This document shows positions 55,060 to 63,778 of a DNA stretch of 64,000 nucleotides, piece by piece; the stretch's first letter is position 1, and each line of letters starts with the position of its first letter. The stretch comes from Melioribacter sp. (GTDB lineage Bacteria; Bacteroidota; Ignavibacteria; Ignavibacteriales; Melioribacteraceae). The DNA lies in the NCBI GenBank assembly GCA_020723965.1, contig DYHW01000002.1, forward strand, positions 581,731-645,730, written 5' to 3'. The notes beneath the pieces were generated by a model that saw nothing but the letters and a program-made list of their open reading frames with translations, was not told where the DNA came from and did no database searches. The position numbers and the translations under genes were made by a program.

Positions 55060-55130
55060 TCTGTGCCACTTAGAGTCTTAGTGACTTTGTGGCTAAAAAT
55101 CTTTCTTACCACAAAGACACGAAGTCACGA
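55060..55130. repeat. Inverted repeat in the trpB-trpA gap
   Basis: gtgactttgtgg (55081-55092) faces ccacaaag and aagtcac (55109-55128), giving an imperfect hairpin. There is no T-tract. It is of the same word family as the 30.2 and 58.0 kb elements. Confidence 0.55.
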
Positions 55131-55144
55131 TGAAACACTAAGTT

Positions 55145-57361
55145 CTATTTGCCCAATTGAGAAATTATTGTTGCTAAATCTTTATCGCCTCTGCCGCTAA
55201 TGTTGACGACAACGATTTCATCAGGATTAGTTTTGTCCATAAATTTTTCTAAGTAGGCAACGGCGTGCGCGCTTTCTAGAGCGGGTAAAATTCCTTCAAG
55301 CCGTGTGAGATTATGAACTGCATTCAACGCTTCATCATCTGTAATGGAAAAATATTTCACGCGTTCGATATCTTTGAGTAGCGAGTGTTCCGGACCAACG
55401 CCTGGGTAATCTAATCCTGCAGAGATAGAATGAACTTCAGCCACTTGTCCGTTTTCATCTTGAAGTAGGTAAGTATTCATTCCTTGAAAAATTCCCGGCT
55501 CGCCGAGCGTGAGCGTTGCGCAATGTTTGTCGGATTCAATTCCTAATCCTGCGGCTTCAACTCCGATAAGCGAAACATCTTTATCATTAATGAAAGGATG
55601 AAACATTCCAATCGCATTCGATCCGCCGCCGACGCAAGCAACAATGTAATCTGCCAATTTATTTTCTACCGCAAGAATTTGTCCTTTAGTTTCTGTGCCT
55701 ATAATAGATTGGAAGTCGCGCACAATTAATGGATACGGATGTGGACCCACAACCGAGCCGATGATGTAATGCGTGTCTTCAACATTTGTAACCCAATCTC
55801 TGATCGCTTCATTCGTTGCGTCTTTCAAAGTTTTACTGCCGGATGAAACGGGACGAACTTCCGCGCCGAGTAATTGCATTCTAAAAACATTCGGTTTCTG
55901 TCTTTCGATATCCGTTTCGCCCATGTAAACAACACATTGCAAACCGAACTTTGCGCAGACGGTTGCAGTTGCAACTCCATGCTGTCCTGCGCCGGTCTCC
56001 GCGATGATTCTTTTCTTGCCCAATTTTTTCGCGATGAGAATTTGTCCGATTGCGTTGTTGAGTTTATGCGCTCCGGTGTGACACAAATCCTCACGCTTCA
56101 AATAAATCTTTGCTTTGCCGAAATGTTCTGTTAATCTTCTCGCAAAAGTAAGTGGCGTAGGGCGGCCATTGTATTCTTTTTGAAGCTGTTCGTATTCGGA
56201 AATAAATGCCGGATCGTTTTTCAATTTTGCGTAAGTTGATTCGAGTTCGTTCAACGCAGACATTAAAGTTTCCGGAACGAATCGTCCTCCGTATTGACCG
56301 AACTTGCCGTTGCTATCTGGAAAATTGTAGTTATTCATTTTTCTCAAAGTTAATTTTTTATTTACGACCGGAGCTAATTCTTGAAGTTTGTTCAGCAGTT
56401 CTTTGAACGTTGCGAGGTTCAAAGTTTGGTAACCATCGGAAAGCGCTTTCTCCGGATGTGTGTGCACTTCGATGATCAACCCATCTGCACCTGCTGCAAT
56501 TGACGCCATCGACATCGCCGGAACTTTATCCCAAATGCCGATACCGTGTGAAGGATCAACGATAATTGGCAAATGAGAATTTTTCTTGATGACCGGCACC
56601 GCATTAAGGTCGAGAGTATTACGCGTTGCTGTTTCGAATGTTCTTATTCCTCTTTCGCACAAGATGATGTTGTAATTGTTTTGCGTTACGATGTATTCCG
56701 CGCTAAGTAAAAGTTCTTCAATGGTTGCCGACATGCCGCGTTTTAGTAAAATCGGTTTCTGAGTTTTGCCAACTTCTTCGAGGAGCGCGAAGTTCTGCAT
56801 GTTACGCGCGCCGAGCTGAATGATATCTGCAACTTCCGCGACGACAGAGATTGTAGATTGATTCAAAACTTCCGTAACGATGTTTATGCCGATCTCCTTT
56901 TTCACATCGCTCAAATATTCAAGTCCTTTCTCTTTCAATCCTTGAAACGCGTAAGGACTCGATCTCGGTTTATAAGCGCCGGCTCTCAAAAATTTTATTC
57001 CCATTTCTTTGAGCCGTCCGGCGATATCAAAAATTTGGTCGCGGCTTTCAACCGCGCATGGTCCGGCGATGATGAAAAGTTCTTTGCCGCCGATCTCAGT
57101 TCCATTTACGTTGATGATCGTGTCCTCGCTTTTCATCATTCGACTGACGAGCTTATATTTTTTTGTAACCCTGATAACCTCTTCGACAGAAGAAAGCAAT
57201 TGAAAATCTTCTTTCGTCAGTTTATCGGTTGGACCGGTAATTCCAATCGCAAGTTTCGATGTGCCGGGAATTTCATGCGGCGTGCAGTTGAGCGAAATAA
57301 TTTTTTGTTTAACTTTTTCTATGTCTTGACGCGGAGATTCGAGACTCATTAAAATCAGCAT
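55145..57361 (-). CDS. aroF-trpB: DAHP synthase - tryptophan synthase beta fusion
   Basis: One open frame of 738 residues. Residues 1-341 are a DAHP synthase of the Thermotoga/AroA-beta type: a ferredoxin-like regulatory N-domain (about 1-75), then [41 protein letters not shown] and [10 protein letters not shown]. From Met342 (ATG 56338) comes a complete 397-residue TrpB with [13 protein letters not shown], the PLP Lys in [14 protein letters not shown], and [12 protein letters not shown]. There is no stop or linker between them. TrpB might also start independently at Met342. The ATG overlaps trpF by seven bases. Confidence 0.9.
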   Translation of the reverse strand: MLILMSLESPRQDIEKVKQKIISLNCTPHEIPGTSKLAIGITGPTDKLTKEDFQLLSSVEEVIRVTKKYKLVSRMMKSEDTIINVNGTEIGGKELFIIAGPCAVESRDQIFDIAGRLKEMGIKFLRAGAYKPRSSPYAFQGLKEKGLEYLSDVKKEIGINIVTEVLNQSTISVVAEVADIIQLGARNMQNFALLEEVGKTQKPILLKRGMSATIEELLLSAEYIVTQNNYNIILCERGIRTFETATRNTLDLNAVPVIKKNSHLPIIVDPSHGIGIWDKVPAMSMASIAAGADGLIIEVHTHPEKALSDGYQTLNLATFKELLNKLQELAPVVNKKLTLRKMNNYNFPDSNGKFGQYGGRFVPETLMSALNELESTYAKLKNDPAFISEYEQLQKEYNGRPTPLTFARRLTEHFGKAKIYLKREDLCHTGAHKLNNAIGQILIAKKLGKKRIIAETGAGQHGVATATVCAKFGLQCVVYMGETDIERQKPNVFRMQLLGAEVRPVSSGSKTLKDATNEAIRDWVTNVEDTHYIIGSVVGPHPYPLIVRDFQSIIGTETKGQILAVENKLADYIVACVGGGSNAIGMFHPFINDKDVSLIGVEAAGLGIESDKHCATLTLGEPGIFQGMNTYLLQDENGQVAEVHSISAGLDYPGVGPEHSLLKDIERVKYFSITDDEALNAVHNLTRLEGILPALESAHAVAYLEKFMDKTNPDEIVVVNISGRGDKDLATIISQLGK

Positions 57362-57972
57362 TGATACCTCAGTTTATTAGCCTTGTTGAAAAATTCTTTT
57401 AGCTTCATTGCATCTTTCTTACCGGGTGATGATTCAAGCGAAGAGGATAAATCCACCGCTTGCGGTTTTATATTTTTGAAAATGAATTCAATGTTATCCG
57501 AAGAAACACCGCCGGCTAAGATGATTTCATTTCTCAATTCGTTCGGGATTAGATTCCAATCAAATGTTTCTCCGGTTCCGCCGAGTGTTTCGTTAGAAAA
57601 AGCATCGAGAAGGAAAGAACATTTTTTAAAATTATGGAGAAGAGAAAAATCAAACTCGTTGTTGATGCGAAAACTTTTTATGACGGGAAGGTATATCTCC
57701 TCAACGAAAGATGGCGTTGTATCGCTATGAAGTTGAACCGCATTCAATCCAATCTTTTGTGAGATTGCGTTTATCTCGCCCGTTTCTTGATCAACAAAAA
57801 CTCCAACCTTAACAACGAATGAAGGCAATTGTTGGATTATCTCTTTTGCATTTGAGTAACTGATAAATCTTTTACTCTTTTCGTAGAAGATAAATCCCAA
57901 CGCATCAGCGCCGAGTTCGCAGCTCAGCAACGCGTCTTCGAGATTAGTTATTCCGCAAATTTTTACTCTCAT
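57355..57972 (-). CDS. trpF: Phosphoribosylanthranilate isomerase
   Basis: A 205-residue TIM barrel for the third step of tryptophan synthesis. It starts [27 protein letters not shown], with the catalytic Cys, and has [20 protein letters not shown] and [15 protein letters not shown]. It overlaps the fusion gene downstream. Confidence 0.94.
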   Translation of the reverse strand: MRVKICGITNLEDALLSCELGADALGFIFYEKSKRFISYSNAKEIIQQLPSFVVKVGVFVDQETGEINAISQKIGLNAVQLHSDTTPSFVEEIYLPVIKSFRINNEFDFSLLHNFKKCSFLLDAFSNETLGGTGETFDWNLIPNELRNEIILAGGVSSDNIEFIFKNIKPQAVDLSSSLESSPGKKDAMKLKEFFNKANKLRYQC

Positions 57973-57976
57973 TTTA

Positions 57977-58045
57977 TCTCTTTGTTTTTCTCCGTGTCTC
58001 TGCGGTGAAAAATTTCAAACACAGAGGCACAAAGACACAGAGGGT
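57977..58045. repeat. CTCTGTG-type repeat in the trpC-trpF gap
   Basis: ctctttgtttttctccgtgtctctgcgg faces acacagaggcacaaagacacagag in imperfect inverted orientation. It occupies almost the whole 81-base gap. Confidence 0.55.
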
Positions 58046-58053
58046 TTCTTCAA

Positions 58054-58842
58054 TTAATATCTGCACCACTCTCTAAATTCTTTAATACTCGCTTCGATGT
58101 TATCCGATCTCATGAAATGTTCGCCAACCAAAGCAGCTTTGACGTTTGCCTTACAAATCTCTTTCACATTGGCAACTGTGTTTATGCCGCTTTCGGCAAT
58201 CAAAGCAACATTACTCGGAATTAATCTTGATAACTCAACAGTTGTTGACAAATCTACATTGAATGTTTCGAGGTTGCGGTTGTTAATACCAATCAGATTA
58301 TTTTTTGTGAAATCAATTTTATCAAGCTGAGCAGCAGAATGAATTTCAAGAAGAACTTCCAAGCCGCATCCATTTGCCGCGCTTGTTAATTCACTAATCT
58401 GATTTTGTGAAAGAACTTCGGCAATCAGAAGAACCGCATCGGCGCCGTATGCCTTTGCTTCGAATATCTGATATTCATCGATAATAAAATCTTTCTGAAG
58501 AAGTGGAACAGTTTTGAATCGTGCAATGTCTCTTAGAAAATTAATGTCGCCTTGGAAAAAATTTTTATCGGTTAGGATTGAAATTGCATCGACTGCATTT
58601 TCCATGTAAGCGTTTGCAATGCTTATGTGATCAAACTCGTGTTTCAAAACTCCTTTGGATGGACTCGCTTTTTTAATTTCTGCAATGATTCCAAGACGGT
58701 CATCGCGTTGAAGCGCTTTTCTTAAACTGCGAACCGGCGCATTATAAAACTCACTCTCGTGAAAAGAACCAAGAGAGAAATTCTGTCTAAGTTTTTTCAC
58801 TTCCTCTTTTTTTACTTCAATTATATCGCTCAAGAAATTCAT
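58054..58842 (-). CDS. trpC: Indole-3-glycerol phosphate synthase
   Basis: 262 residues. EIKKASPSKGVLK carries catalytic Lys and substrate contacts, LQKDFIIDEYQIFEAKAYGADAVLLI the second Lys region, and GINNRNLETFNVD and AESGINTVANV the phosphate-binding strands. It is not fused to trpF, unlike in E. coli. It overlaps trpD by four bases. Confidence 0.95.
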   Translation of the reverse strand: MNFLSDIIEVKKEEVKKLRQNFSLGSFHESEFYNAPVRSLRKALQRDDRLGIIAEIKKASPSKGVLKHEFDHISIANAYMENAVDAISILTDKNFFQGDINFLRDIARFKTVPLLQKDFIIDEYQIFEAKAYGADAVLLIAEVLSQNQISELTSAANGCGLEVLLEIHSAAQLDKIDFTKNNLIGINNRNLETFNVDLSTTVELSRLIPSNVALIAESGINTVANVKEICKANVKAALVGEHFMRSDNIEASIKEFREWCRY

Positions 58843-59861
58843 GGATATTTTTCTCCAAACATTCTTAACGCTTCTAATTTATGGAAAGCTCTGCCGGAAA
58901 GGATTGAATCTTCTGCAGCAGCGCGGCACTCATCAAAATTATCAGAATAACCCGAAGTGTATAAAGCCATCGCAGCATTGGCGGCTATCACGTAATATGC
59001 TTCGTTCTTCATTTTATCGCTGAGCGCAGACAAAATTATCTCCGCATTCTTTCCCGAAGAATCGCTTTTGATTTTTTCAATATCAATTTTGTCATAACCA
59101 AAATCATTCGCCGACAATCTGTATTGCCTTAATCCTGTGAGGTGTGAATATTCGTAAACGTCCGTCGGTTCTGTTAGGGAAATTTCATCGAAACGGTTTG
59201 CAGTACAGATGAAACTCACTTTCTCCATATCGAGATGAAACACTGCCTTTGCCATCAACTCCGCTGTTTGATTGTTGAATGCGCCGATGAGTTGTTTCTT
59301 TGTGCCCGCCGGATTTGTTAGCGGTCCGAGTATGTTGAAGATAGTTTTGATTCCCAATTCCTTTCTAACGCCCGCTGCGTATTTCATCGCGGGGTGATAG
59401 ATAGGCGCAAACAAAAATGCAAAACCGATTTTGTTCAACGCTTGTTCCGATTGAACGGGCGAGAGATTGATGTTGATACCAAGTTTAGTCAACACATCGG
59501 CGCTTCCGCTTTTGCTCGAGACAGATATGTTTCCGTGTTTAGCAACTTTCACTCCGGCGCCCGCAACAACAAACGCAGCCGCTGTGGAAATGTTAAATGT
59601 GTTCGATCCATCTCCGCCGGTGCCGCAAACGTCAATTGTGTTTTTGTCATAAGAATTTATCTTCACGCTTTTATCTCGCATCGCTTTTGCAAAACCCGCA
59701 ACTTCTTCCGGCGTTTCTCCTTTTGTTCTGAGCGCAAGAAGCAATCCCGCGATTTGAGAATTGTTCACTTCGCCGTTCATAATTCGAATCATCACGTCAT
59801 AAGATTCTTGAACGGAGAGATTTTCTCCCGCTGCAATTTTTTCGATATAATGTTTGATCAT
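58839..59861 (-). CDS. trpD: Anthranilate phosphoribosyltransferase
   Basis: Transfers phosphoribose from PRPP to anthranilate. 340 residues with the PRPP loop CGTGGDGSNTFNISTAAAFV, AKHGNISVSSKSGSADVL, ILGPLTNPA and the metal site region around SLTEPTDVYE. ATGA overlaps on both sides (trpG and trpC). Confidence 0.95.
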   Translation of the reverse strand: MIKHYIEKIAAGENLSVQESYDVMIRIMNGEVNNSQIAGLLLALRTKGETPEEVAGFAKAMRDKSVKINSYDKNTIDVCGTGGDGSNTFNISTAAAFVVAGAGVKVAKHGNISVSSKSGSADVLTKLGININLSPVQSEQALNKIGFAFLFAPIYHPAMKYAAGVRKELGIKTIFNILGPLTNPAGTKKQLIGAFNNQTAELMAKAVFHLDMEKVSFICTANRFDEISLTEPTDVYEYSHLTGLRQYRLSANDFGYDKIDIEKIKSDSSGKNAEIILSALSDKMKNEAYYVIAANAAMALYTSGYSDNFDECRAAAEDSILSGRAFHKLEALRMFGEKYP

Positions 59862-60424
59862 AGCTCTATCCAGTTTTTTATTAATTGATCGCCAACTTTT
59901 GTTAAGATCGATTCGGGATGAAACTGAATTCCCTCGATAGGAAAATTTTTGTGACGCACGCCCATTACAATTTCATCTTCGGTTTGAGATGTAATCTCTA
60001 AAACATCGGGCAGAGATTTCTTTTCGATCACGAGCGAATGATATCTGCCCGCGTCAAATTTCTGTTCAATGTTTCGATAAATCGTTTTCCCATCGTGAAA
60101 AATTTTTGATGTTTTACCGTGCATAAGATACGGCGCGTTTATAATCTTTCCGCCAAAGCAGCAGCCAATTCCTTGATGACCGAGACAAACGCCGAGCGTT
60201 GGAATATTTTCGCCAAGATTTTTTATAACATTCAAAGAAATACCCGATTCATCCGGAGTTCCGGGTCCGGGAGAAATAACAATTTTGTCCGGCTTCAAAT
60301 CGTTGATCTCATCGAGAGACGTTTTGTCGTTTCGCTTCACGATGATATTGCCAGCGTATCTGCCGATGAGTTGAACGAGATTGAAAGTGAACGAATCGTA
60401 ATTATCAATTACCAAGATTTTCAT
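59858..60424 (-). CDS. trpG: Anthranilate synthase glutaminase subunit
   Basis: 188 residues supplying ammonia to TrpE. VIDNYDSFTFNLVQLIG is at the N-terminus, the nucleophile Cys in LGVCLGHQGIG, and the His/Glu in GIQFHPESILT. It may also serve aminodeoxychorismate synthase, as PabA/TrpG proteins often do. It overlaps trpE by 20 bases and trpD by 4. Confidence 0.94.
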   Translation of the reverse strand: MKILVIDNYDSFTFNLVQLIGRYAGNIIVKRNDKTSLDEINDLKPDKIVISPGPGTPDESGISLNVIKNLGENIPTLGVCLGHQGIGCCFGGKIINAPYLMHGKTSKIFHDGKTIYRNIEQKFDAGRYHSLVIEKKSLPDVLEITSQTEDEIVMGVRHKNFPIEGIQFHPESILTKVGDQLIKNWIEL

Positions 60425-61883
60425 CTATGACCTCTGCACATTTGAGTGCGCTTAAAAGAACAGCCGATTTATTTTTTATCTCTTTCAGTTCGAGTTCTGG
60501 TTTGCTATCGGCAACTATACCGGCGCCGGCTTGCCAAAATATTTTTTTGTCTTTTGCGAATAACGTTCGGATAGCGATGCACATATCAAGATTGCCGCTG
60601 AAATCGATGTAGCCGACAGCGCCGGCGTAAACACTGCGATTCAGTTTTTCATATTCGTTGATCAATTGTATCGCTCTAATTTTAGGCGCGCCTGTTACTG
60701 TTCCAGCGGGGAATGATGCTTTCAACGCATCAATGCAATCGGCATCATCACGCAACATTCCTTCTACACGCGAGACAATATGCATCACGTGAGAGAAGCG
60801 GTTTATCTTCATCTGCTCGGAAAGTTTTACTGATCCGTATTTGCAGACTCTTCCCAAATCATTTCTTGCAAGATCCACAAGCATCACATGCTCGGCAATT
60901 TCTTTCGGATCATTCATTAATTCGTTTTCTAATTTCTGATCTTCTTCTTCTGTTTTACCTCTTCGCCGCGTTCCTGCAATCGGAAGTATTTCAGCTTTTC
61001 TGTTTTTAACTTTCAGCAAATCTTCCGGAGAAGTGCCGATCACTTTAAAATCATTTTCGAATTCCATGAAATACATATAAGGAGATGGATTGATCATCCG
61101 CAGAGCGCGGTAAACATTGAATGTGTCTCCTTCAAAATCCGCTTCAAATCTTTTTGAGAGAACGATTTGAAAAACATCTCCGTTGAAAATGTTTTTCTTG
61201 CTCTCTTCAACTAATCGGCAAAATTGTTTTTCCTCTTTTTCATTGAGTGGGAAAGGAAATGCTTTGAAGTTGGATTTAAATTCGACTGTTCTCGAAAGCA
61301 GCGACCGCAAATTGTTAAGCTCAACTTTTGCGCCTTCATATTTTGTTTGGATGTTTGTTTTGTCGGATACATCAACGTTGGCGATTAAAATAATCTGATG
61401 CTTGAAGTGATCGAAGACGATGATTGTCTTGAAGAAGCCAAGGACCGAATCTGGCGCGATCGGATTGGTATCTTCGTTGAATTTTATAACCTCTTCGATA
61501 AGTGAAATATTTTCGAATCCGATGTAACCGACAATTCCGCCGGTGAAATAGGGAAGTTCATCTATGTGAGGATAATTGAACCCGGCAATTTTCTTTTTTA
61601 GATAATCGAAAAGATTTTCATTGTGTCTCTCTTCTTTGTGCTGAGATTTTATAATTAACTCCGAATGAAAATTCGAAATCACTTCGGAAGGATCCAACCC
61701 GATGAAAGAATATCTCGCTAATCTTCCAATTCCTTCAACCGATTCGAGCAAGAAGGATGTTGAGTTAGCTTTTCTGATTTTCAGGTAAGCCAAAACCGGA
61801 GTGAGTAAATCGGCGGAAATTTTTTCATAAACTGGAACGAAGTTGTAACGTTCAGATAGTTCGGCAAATATTTTATAATCCAT
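60405..61883 (-). CDS. trpE: Anthranilate synthase component I
   Basis: Converts chorismate to anthranilate with TrpG. 492 residues. The N-terminal LLES element (SFLLESVEGIGRLARYSF) for tryptophan feedback inhibition is present, and the C-terminal chorismate-binding part has GTSPEDLLK, IAGTRRRGKTEEED, VDLARNDLGRV and SFPAGTVTGAPK. ATG 61883 has AAGGA five bases upstream; a longer frame to 61931 lacks a site. About 220 bases, including an inverted repeat, separate it from the attenuator. Confidence 0.95.
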   Translation of the reverse strand: MDYKIFAELSERYNFVPVYEKISADLLTPVLAYLKIRKANSTSFLLESVEGIGRLARYSFIGLDPSEVISNFHSELIIKSQHKEERHNENLFDYLKKKIAGFNYPHIDELPYFTGGIVGYIGFENISLIEEVIKFNEDTNPIAPDSVLGFFKTIIVFDHFKHQIILIANVDVSDKTNIQTKYEGAKVELNNLRSLLSRTVEFKSNFKAFPFPLNEKEEKQFCRLVEESKKNIFNGDVFQIVLSKRFEADFEGDTFNVYRALRMINPSPYMYFMEFENDFKVIGTSPEDLLKVKNRKAEILPIAGTRRRGKTEEEDQKLENELMNDPKEIAEHVMLVDLARNDLGRVCKYGSVKLSEQMKINRFSHVMHIVSRVEGMLRDDADCIDALKASFPAGTVTGAPKIRAIQLINEYEKLNRSVYAGAVGYIDFSGNLDMCIAIRTLFAKDKKIFWQAGAGIVADSKPELELKEIKNKSAVLLSALKCAEVIDENLGN

Positions 61884-61952
61884 ATGATTCCTTACTTGTC
61901 CGTCGAATGAGGCAGTCACGTGGGCATCCATCCCTTCGGGAAAAACCTAAAA

Positions 61953-62035
61953 TGTCATTTCGAAGGAGCGAAGCGATTGAGAAATCTTTTCAGAAATCAA
62001 GATTTCTCTCCCGATAAATCGGGATCGAAATGACA
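61953..62035. repeat. GTCATTTCGA inverted-repeat element in the trp leader
   Basis: Begins tgtcatttcga and ends tcgaaatgaca (perfect 11-base ends), 83 bases in all, with gaaatc/gatttc arms and a cccgataaatcggg palindrome inside. It looks like a REP-type intergenic repeat. It lies in the transcribed region between the trp attenuator and trpE. Confidence 0.75.
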
Positions 62036-62051
62036 AGCGGACTTTTCTCGA

Positions 62052-62068
62052 CCTGCCGGCAAGGCAGG
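62052..62068. repeat. Small CCTGCC/GGCAGG hairpin
   Basis: Six-bp arms with a five-base loop, next to the larger inverted element in the trp leader. It may belong to the same composite repeat. Confidence 0.45.
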
Positions 62069-62105
62069 AGGGATGGATTCCCATGAGTCACCCTCAGTAG
62101 GCGGA

Positions 62106-62185
62106 TAAAAACAAAAAACCCTTCTCAGTGATTGCTAAGAAGGGTTTCATTTACAAATTTATTTATTTACTTCAAGTCACTGAGA
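62106..62185 (-). promoter_or_regulatory. Trp attenuator: antiterminator and terminator
   Basis: Terminator: agaagggttt (62125-62116 in RNA order) pairs with aaacccttct (62147-62138) as a perfect 10-bp stem, followed by T6-G-T5. Antiterminator: tctcagtga (62185-62177), in the last codons of the leader peptide, is exactly complementary to tcactgaga (62131-62123), which spans the terminator loop and the start of its 3' arm. The folds exclude each other. Ribosomes stalled on Trp codons would favour readthrough; ribosomes at the stop would favour termination. Confidence 0.87.
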
Positions 62186-62228
62186 GAACACGAGTATGTA
62201 GAATCCACCACCACCAATTCTTGTTCAT
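62172..62228 (-). CDS. trpL: Trp operon leader peptide, WWWW
   Basis: An 18-codon frame, ATG 62228 to TGA 62172. It reads MNKN, then four consecutive Trp codons (62216-62205), then ILHTRVLSVT. Four TGG in a row directly ahead of a terminator and of trpE is diagnostic of tryptophan-sensing translational attenuation. The last four sense codons contain the antiterminator strand. The ribosome site is weak. Confidence 0.9.
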   Translation of the reverse strand: MNKNWWWWILHTRVLSVT

Positions 62229-62270
62229 TTCAAAACTATATATAACTTTTATCTTTTTCATCTTGGCGCA

Positions 62271-62300
62271 ATTATAGAGAAACAATCTTTAGTTAGTCAA
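62271..62300 (-). promoter_or_regulatory. trp operon promoter, sigma70-like
   Basis: On the minus strand TTGACT (62300-62295) and TATAAT (62276-62271) are separated by 18 bases, about 40 bases ahead of the trpL ATG. The -35 box overlaps the stop codon of the upstream aminotransferase-fold gene. Confidence 0.7.
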
Positions 62301-63778
62301 GGAGTTTTTTTAATTAGCTCGAACCATCCTGATAGATAATTCCAGTTACTTTCATTGTAGTCCTTATGAGTATACTCGTTAGTTTTAGGAGAGTAGATAT
62401 AATCTATCGACCACTCGTGTGCATTTTTTGTTACTTCTTCTATTGCTTTCAAAACAAAATCAAGTTCTGAATCAGTCATTGTTGGATGTAGAGATAGCCG
62501 CACCCACCCCGGCTTTTCGGAAAGATCACCGCGATTGATTTTGTCGGTGATTCGCTTCGAGCGTGTCGGGTCTACATGAAGAAGATAATGCCCGTAAGTG
62601 CCGGCACAAGAACAGCCGCCACGTACTTGAATTCCGAACCGGTCATTTAACAATCTTACCATTAAGTTATAATGAATATCTTCAACATAAAAAGAAATTA
62701 CACCGATCCTTTTTTCCATCTCGTTTGCTAAGAGATGAATTCCCGGAATACTTTTCATTTGCGGAAAAGCTGCAGATAGAAGTTCATGCTCGCGCGTCAA
62801 AATATTTTTTGTACCCATTTCTTCTTTAAGTCTGATAGCGAGCGCTGTTTTAATTGCTTGAATAAAGCCCGGAGTGCCGCCGTCCTCGCGTAGTTCGATG
62901 TCTTCTATATATTTATGTTTACCCCAAGGATTAGTCCAATCAACTGTACCGCCGCCGGGGTTGTCTGGCACTTTATGATTGTAGAGTTTTGAATCAAAAA
63001 TTAAAACGCCCGAGGTTCCAGGTCCGCCCAGAAATTTATGTGGCGAATAAAATATTGCATCAAGTTTTTCGAGCGGGTCTTCTGGATGCATATTGATATC
63101 AACATAAGGGGCCGCTGCGGCAAAATCCACAAAGCAGAGTCCGCCATTTTCGTGCATCATTTTAGCCATCAGATGATACGGCGGCTGAATGCCGGTAACA
63201 TTTGATGCAGCAGTGAACGACCCTATCTTTGTTTTTCTGTTCTTGTAAAGTTTTAAAAGATGTTCGAGATGGTCTAGATTAACCAAACCGGAATTATCCG
63301 GTTCAATTATTACAACATCGCAAATTGTTTCAAGCCAAGATGTTTGATTAGAGTGATGTTCCATGTGCGTTAGAAATACAACAGGTTTTTCTTCTTTAGG
63401 AATGTTTGTGTATTTCTGAAGCTGCTCGTAGACGCGTAAACCAAGTAATCTCTGAAATTTATTGACTGCTGCCGTCATTCCGTATCCTGCAAAGATTATA
63501 ACATCGTGCTCTCTGGCATTAACATGGCTCTTGATAATTTTTTTCGCTTCAGCATAAGCTCGTGTCATTGTTGTTCCTGTAACTGAAGACTCCGAATGTG
63601 TATTGCCTACAAAAGGATAAAAATTTTCTAGAAGTGTTATTTCGATAGGAGAATAAAGCCGCCCGCTCGCTATCCAATCGGCATAAATAATTTTTTTCTT
63701 GCCGTAAGCGGAACTAAATTCTTGATCGATACCGATTATATTTTTTCTGAATCTTGAAAAATAATTTTCTAACGACAT
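62297..63778 (-). CDS. Class V aminotransferase-fold (cysteine desulfurase-like) protein
   Basis: 493 residues of the fold-type I PLP family. IIYADWIASGRLYSPIE begins the fold, FLTHMEHHSNQTSWLE and CFVDFAAAAPYVDI follow, the PLP Lys is in YSPHKFLGGPGTSG, and a Cys-containing loop (RGGCSCAGTYGHYLL) is near residue 395. It is longer than SufS or IscS (about 400 residues) and has an extra C-terminal segment. It may be a desulfurase, selenocysteine-lyase-like enzyme or other beta-lyase; the reaction is not established. It sits just upstream of the trp promoter. Confidence 0.82.
   Translation of the reverse strand: MSLENYFSRFRKNIIGIDQEFSSAYGKKKIIYADWIASGRLYSPIEITLLENFYPFVGNTHSESSVTGTTMTRAYAEAKKIIKSHVNAREHDVIIFAGYGMTAAVNKFQRLLGLRVYEQLQKYTNIPKEEKPVVFLTHMEHHSNQTSWLETICDVVIIEPDNSGLVNLDHLEHLLKLYKNRKTKIGSFTAASNVTGIQPPYHLMAKMMHENGGLCFVDFAAAAPYVDINMHPEDPLEKLDAIFYSPHKFLGGPGTSGVLIFDSKLYNHKVPDNPGGGTVDWTNPWGKHKYIEDIELREDGGTPGFIQAIKTALAIRLKEEMGTKNILTREHELLSAAFPQMKSIPGIHLLANEMEKRIGVISFYVEDIHYNLMVRLLNDRFGIQVRGGCSCAGTYGHYLLHVDPTRSKRITDKINRGDLSEKPGWVRLSLHPTMTDSELDFVLKAIEEVTKNAHEWSIDYIYSPKTNEYTHKDYNESNWNYLSGWFELIKKTP

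Noticed and set aside
59394..59888. 164-codon frame opposite trpD, with others opposite the trpB, hisD and gdhA genes
   Set aside because: The sense strand carries well-matched enzymes with full motifs; antisense frames show no motif.
62230..62245. Bacteroidota-type promoter TAnnTTTG just before trpL
   Set aside because: It would place the transcript start on the leader ATG; the TTGACT-18-TATAAT pair farther upstream fits better.
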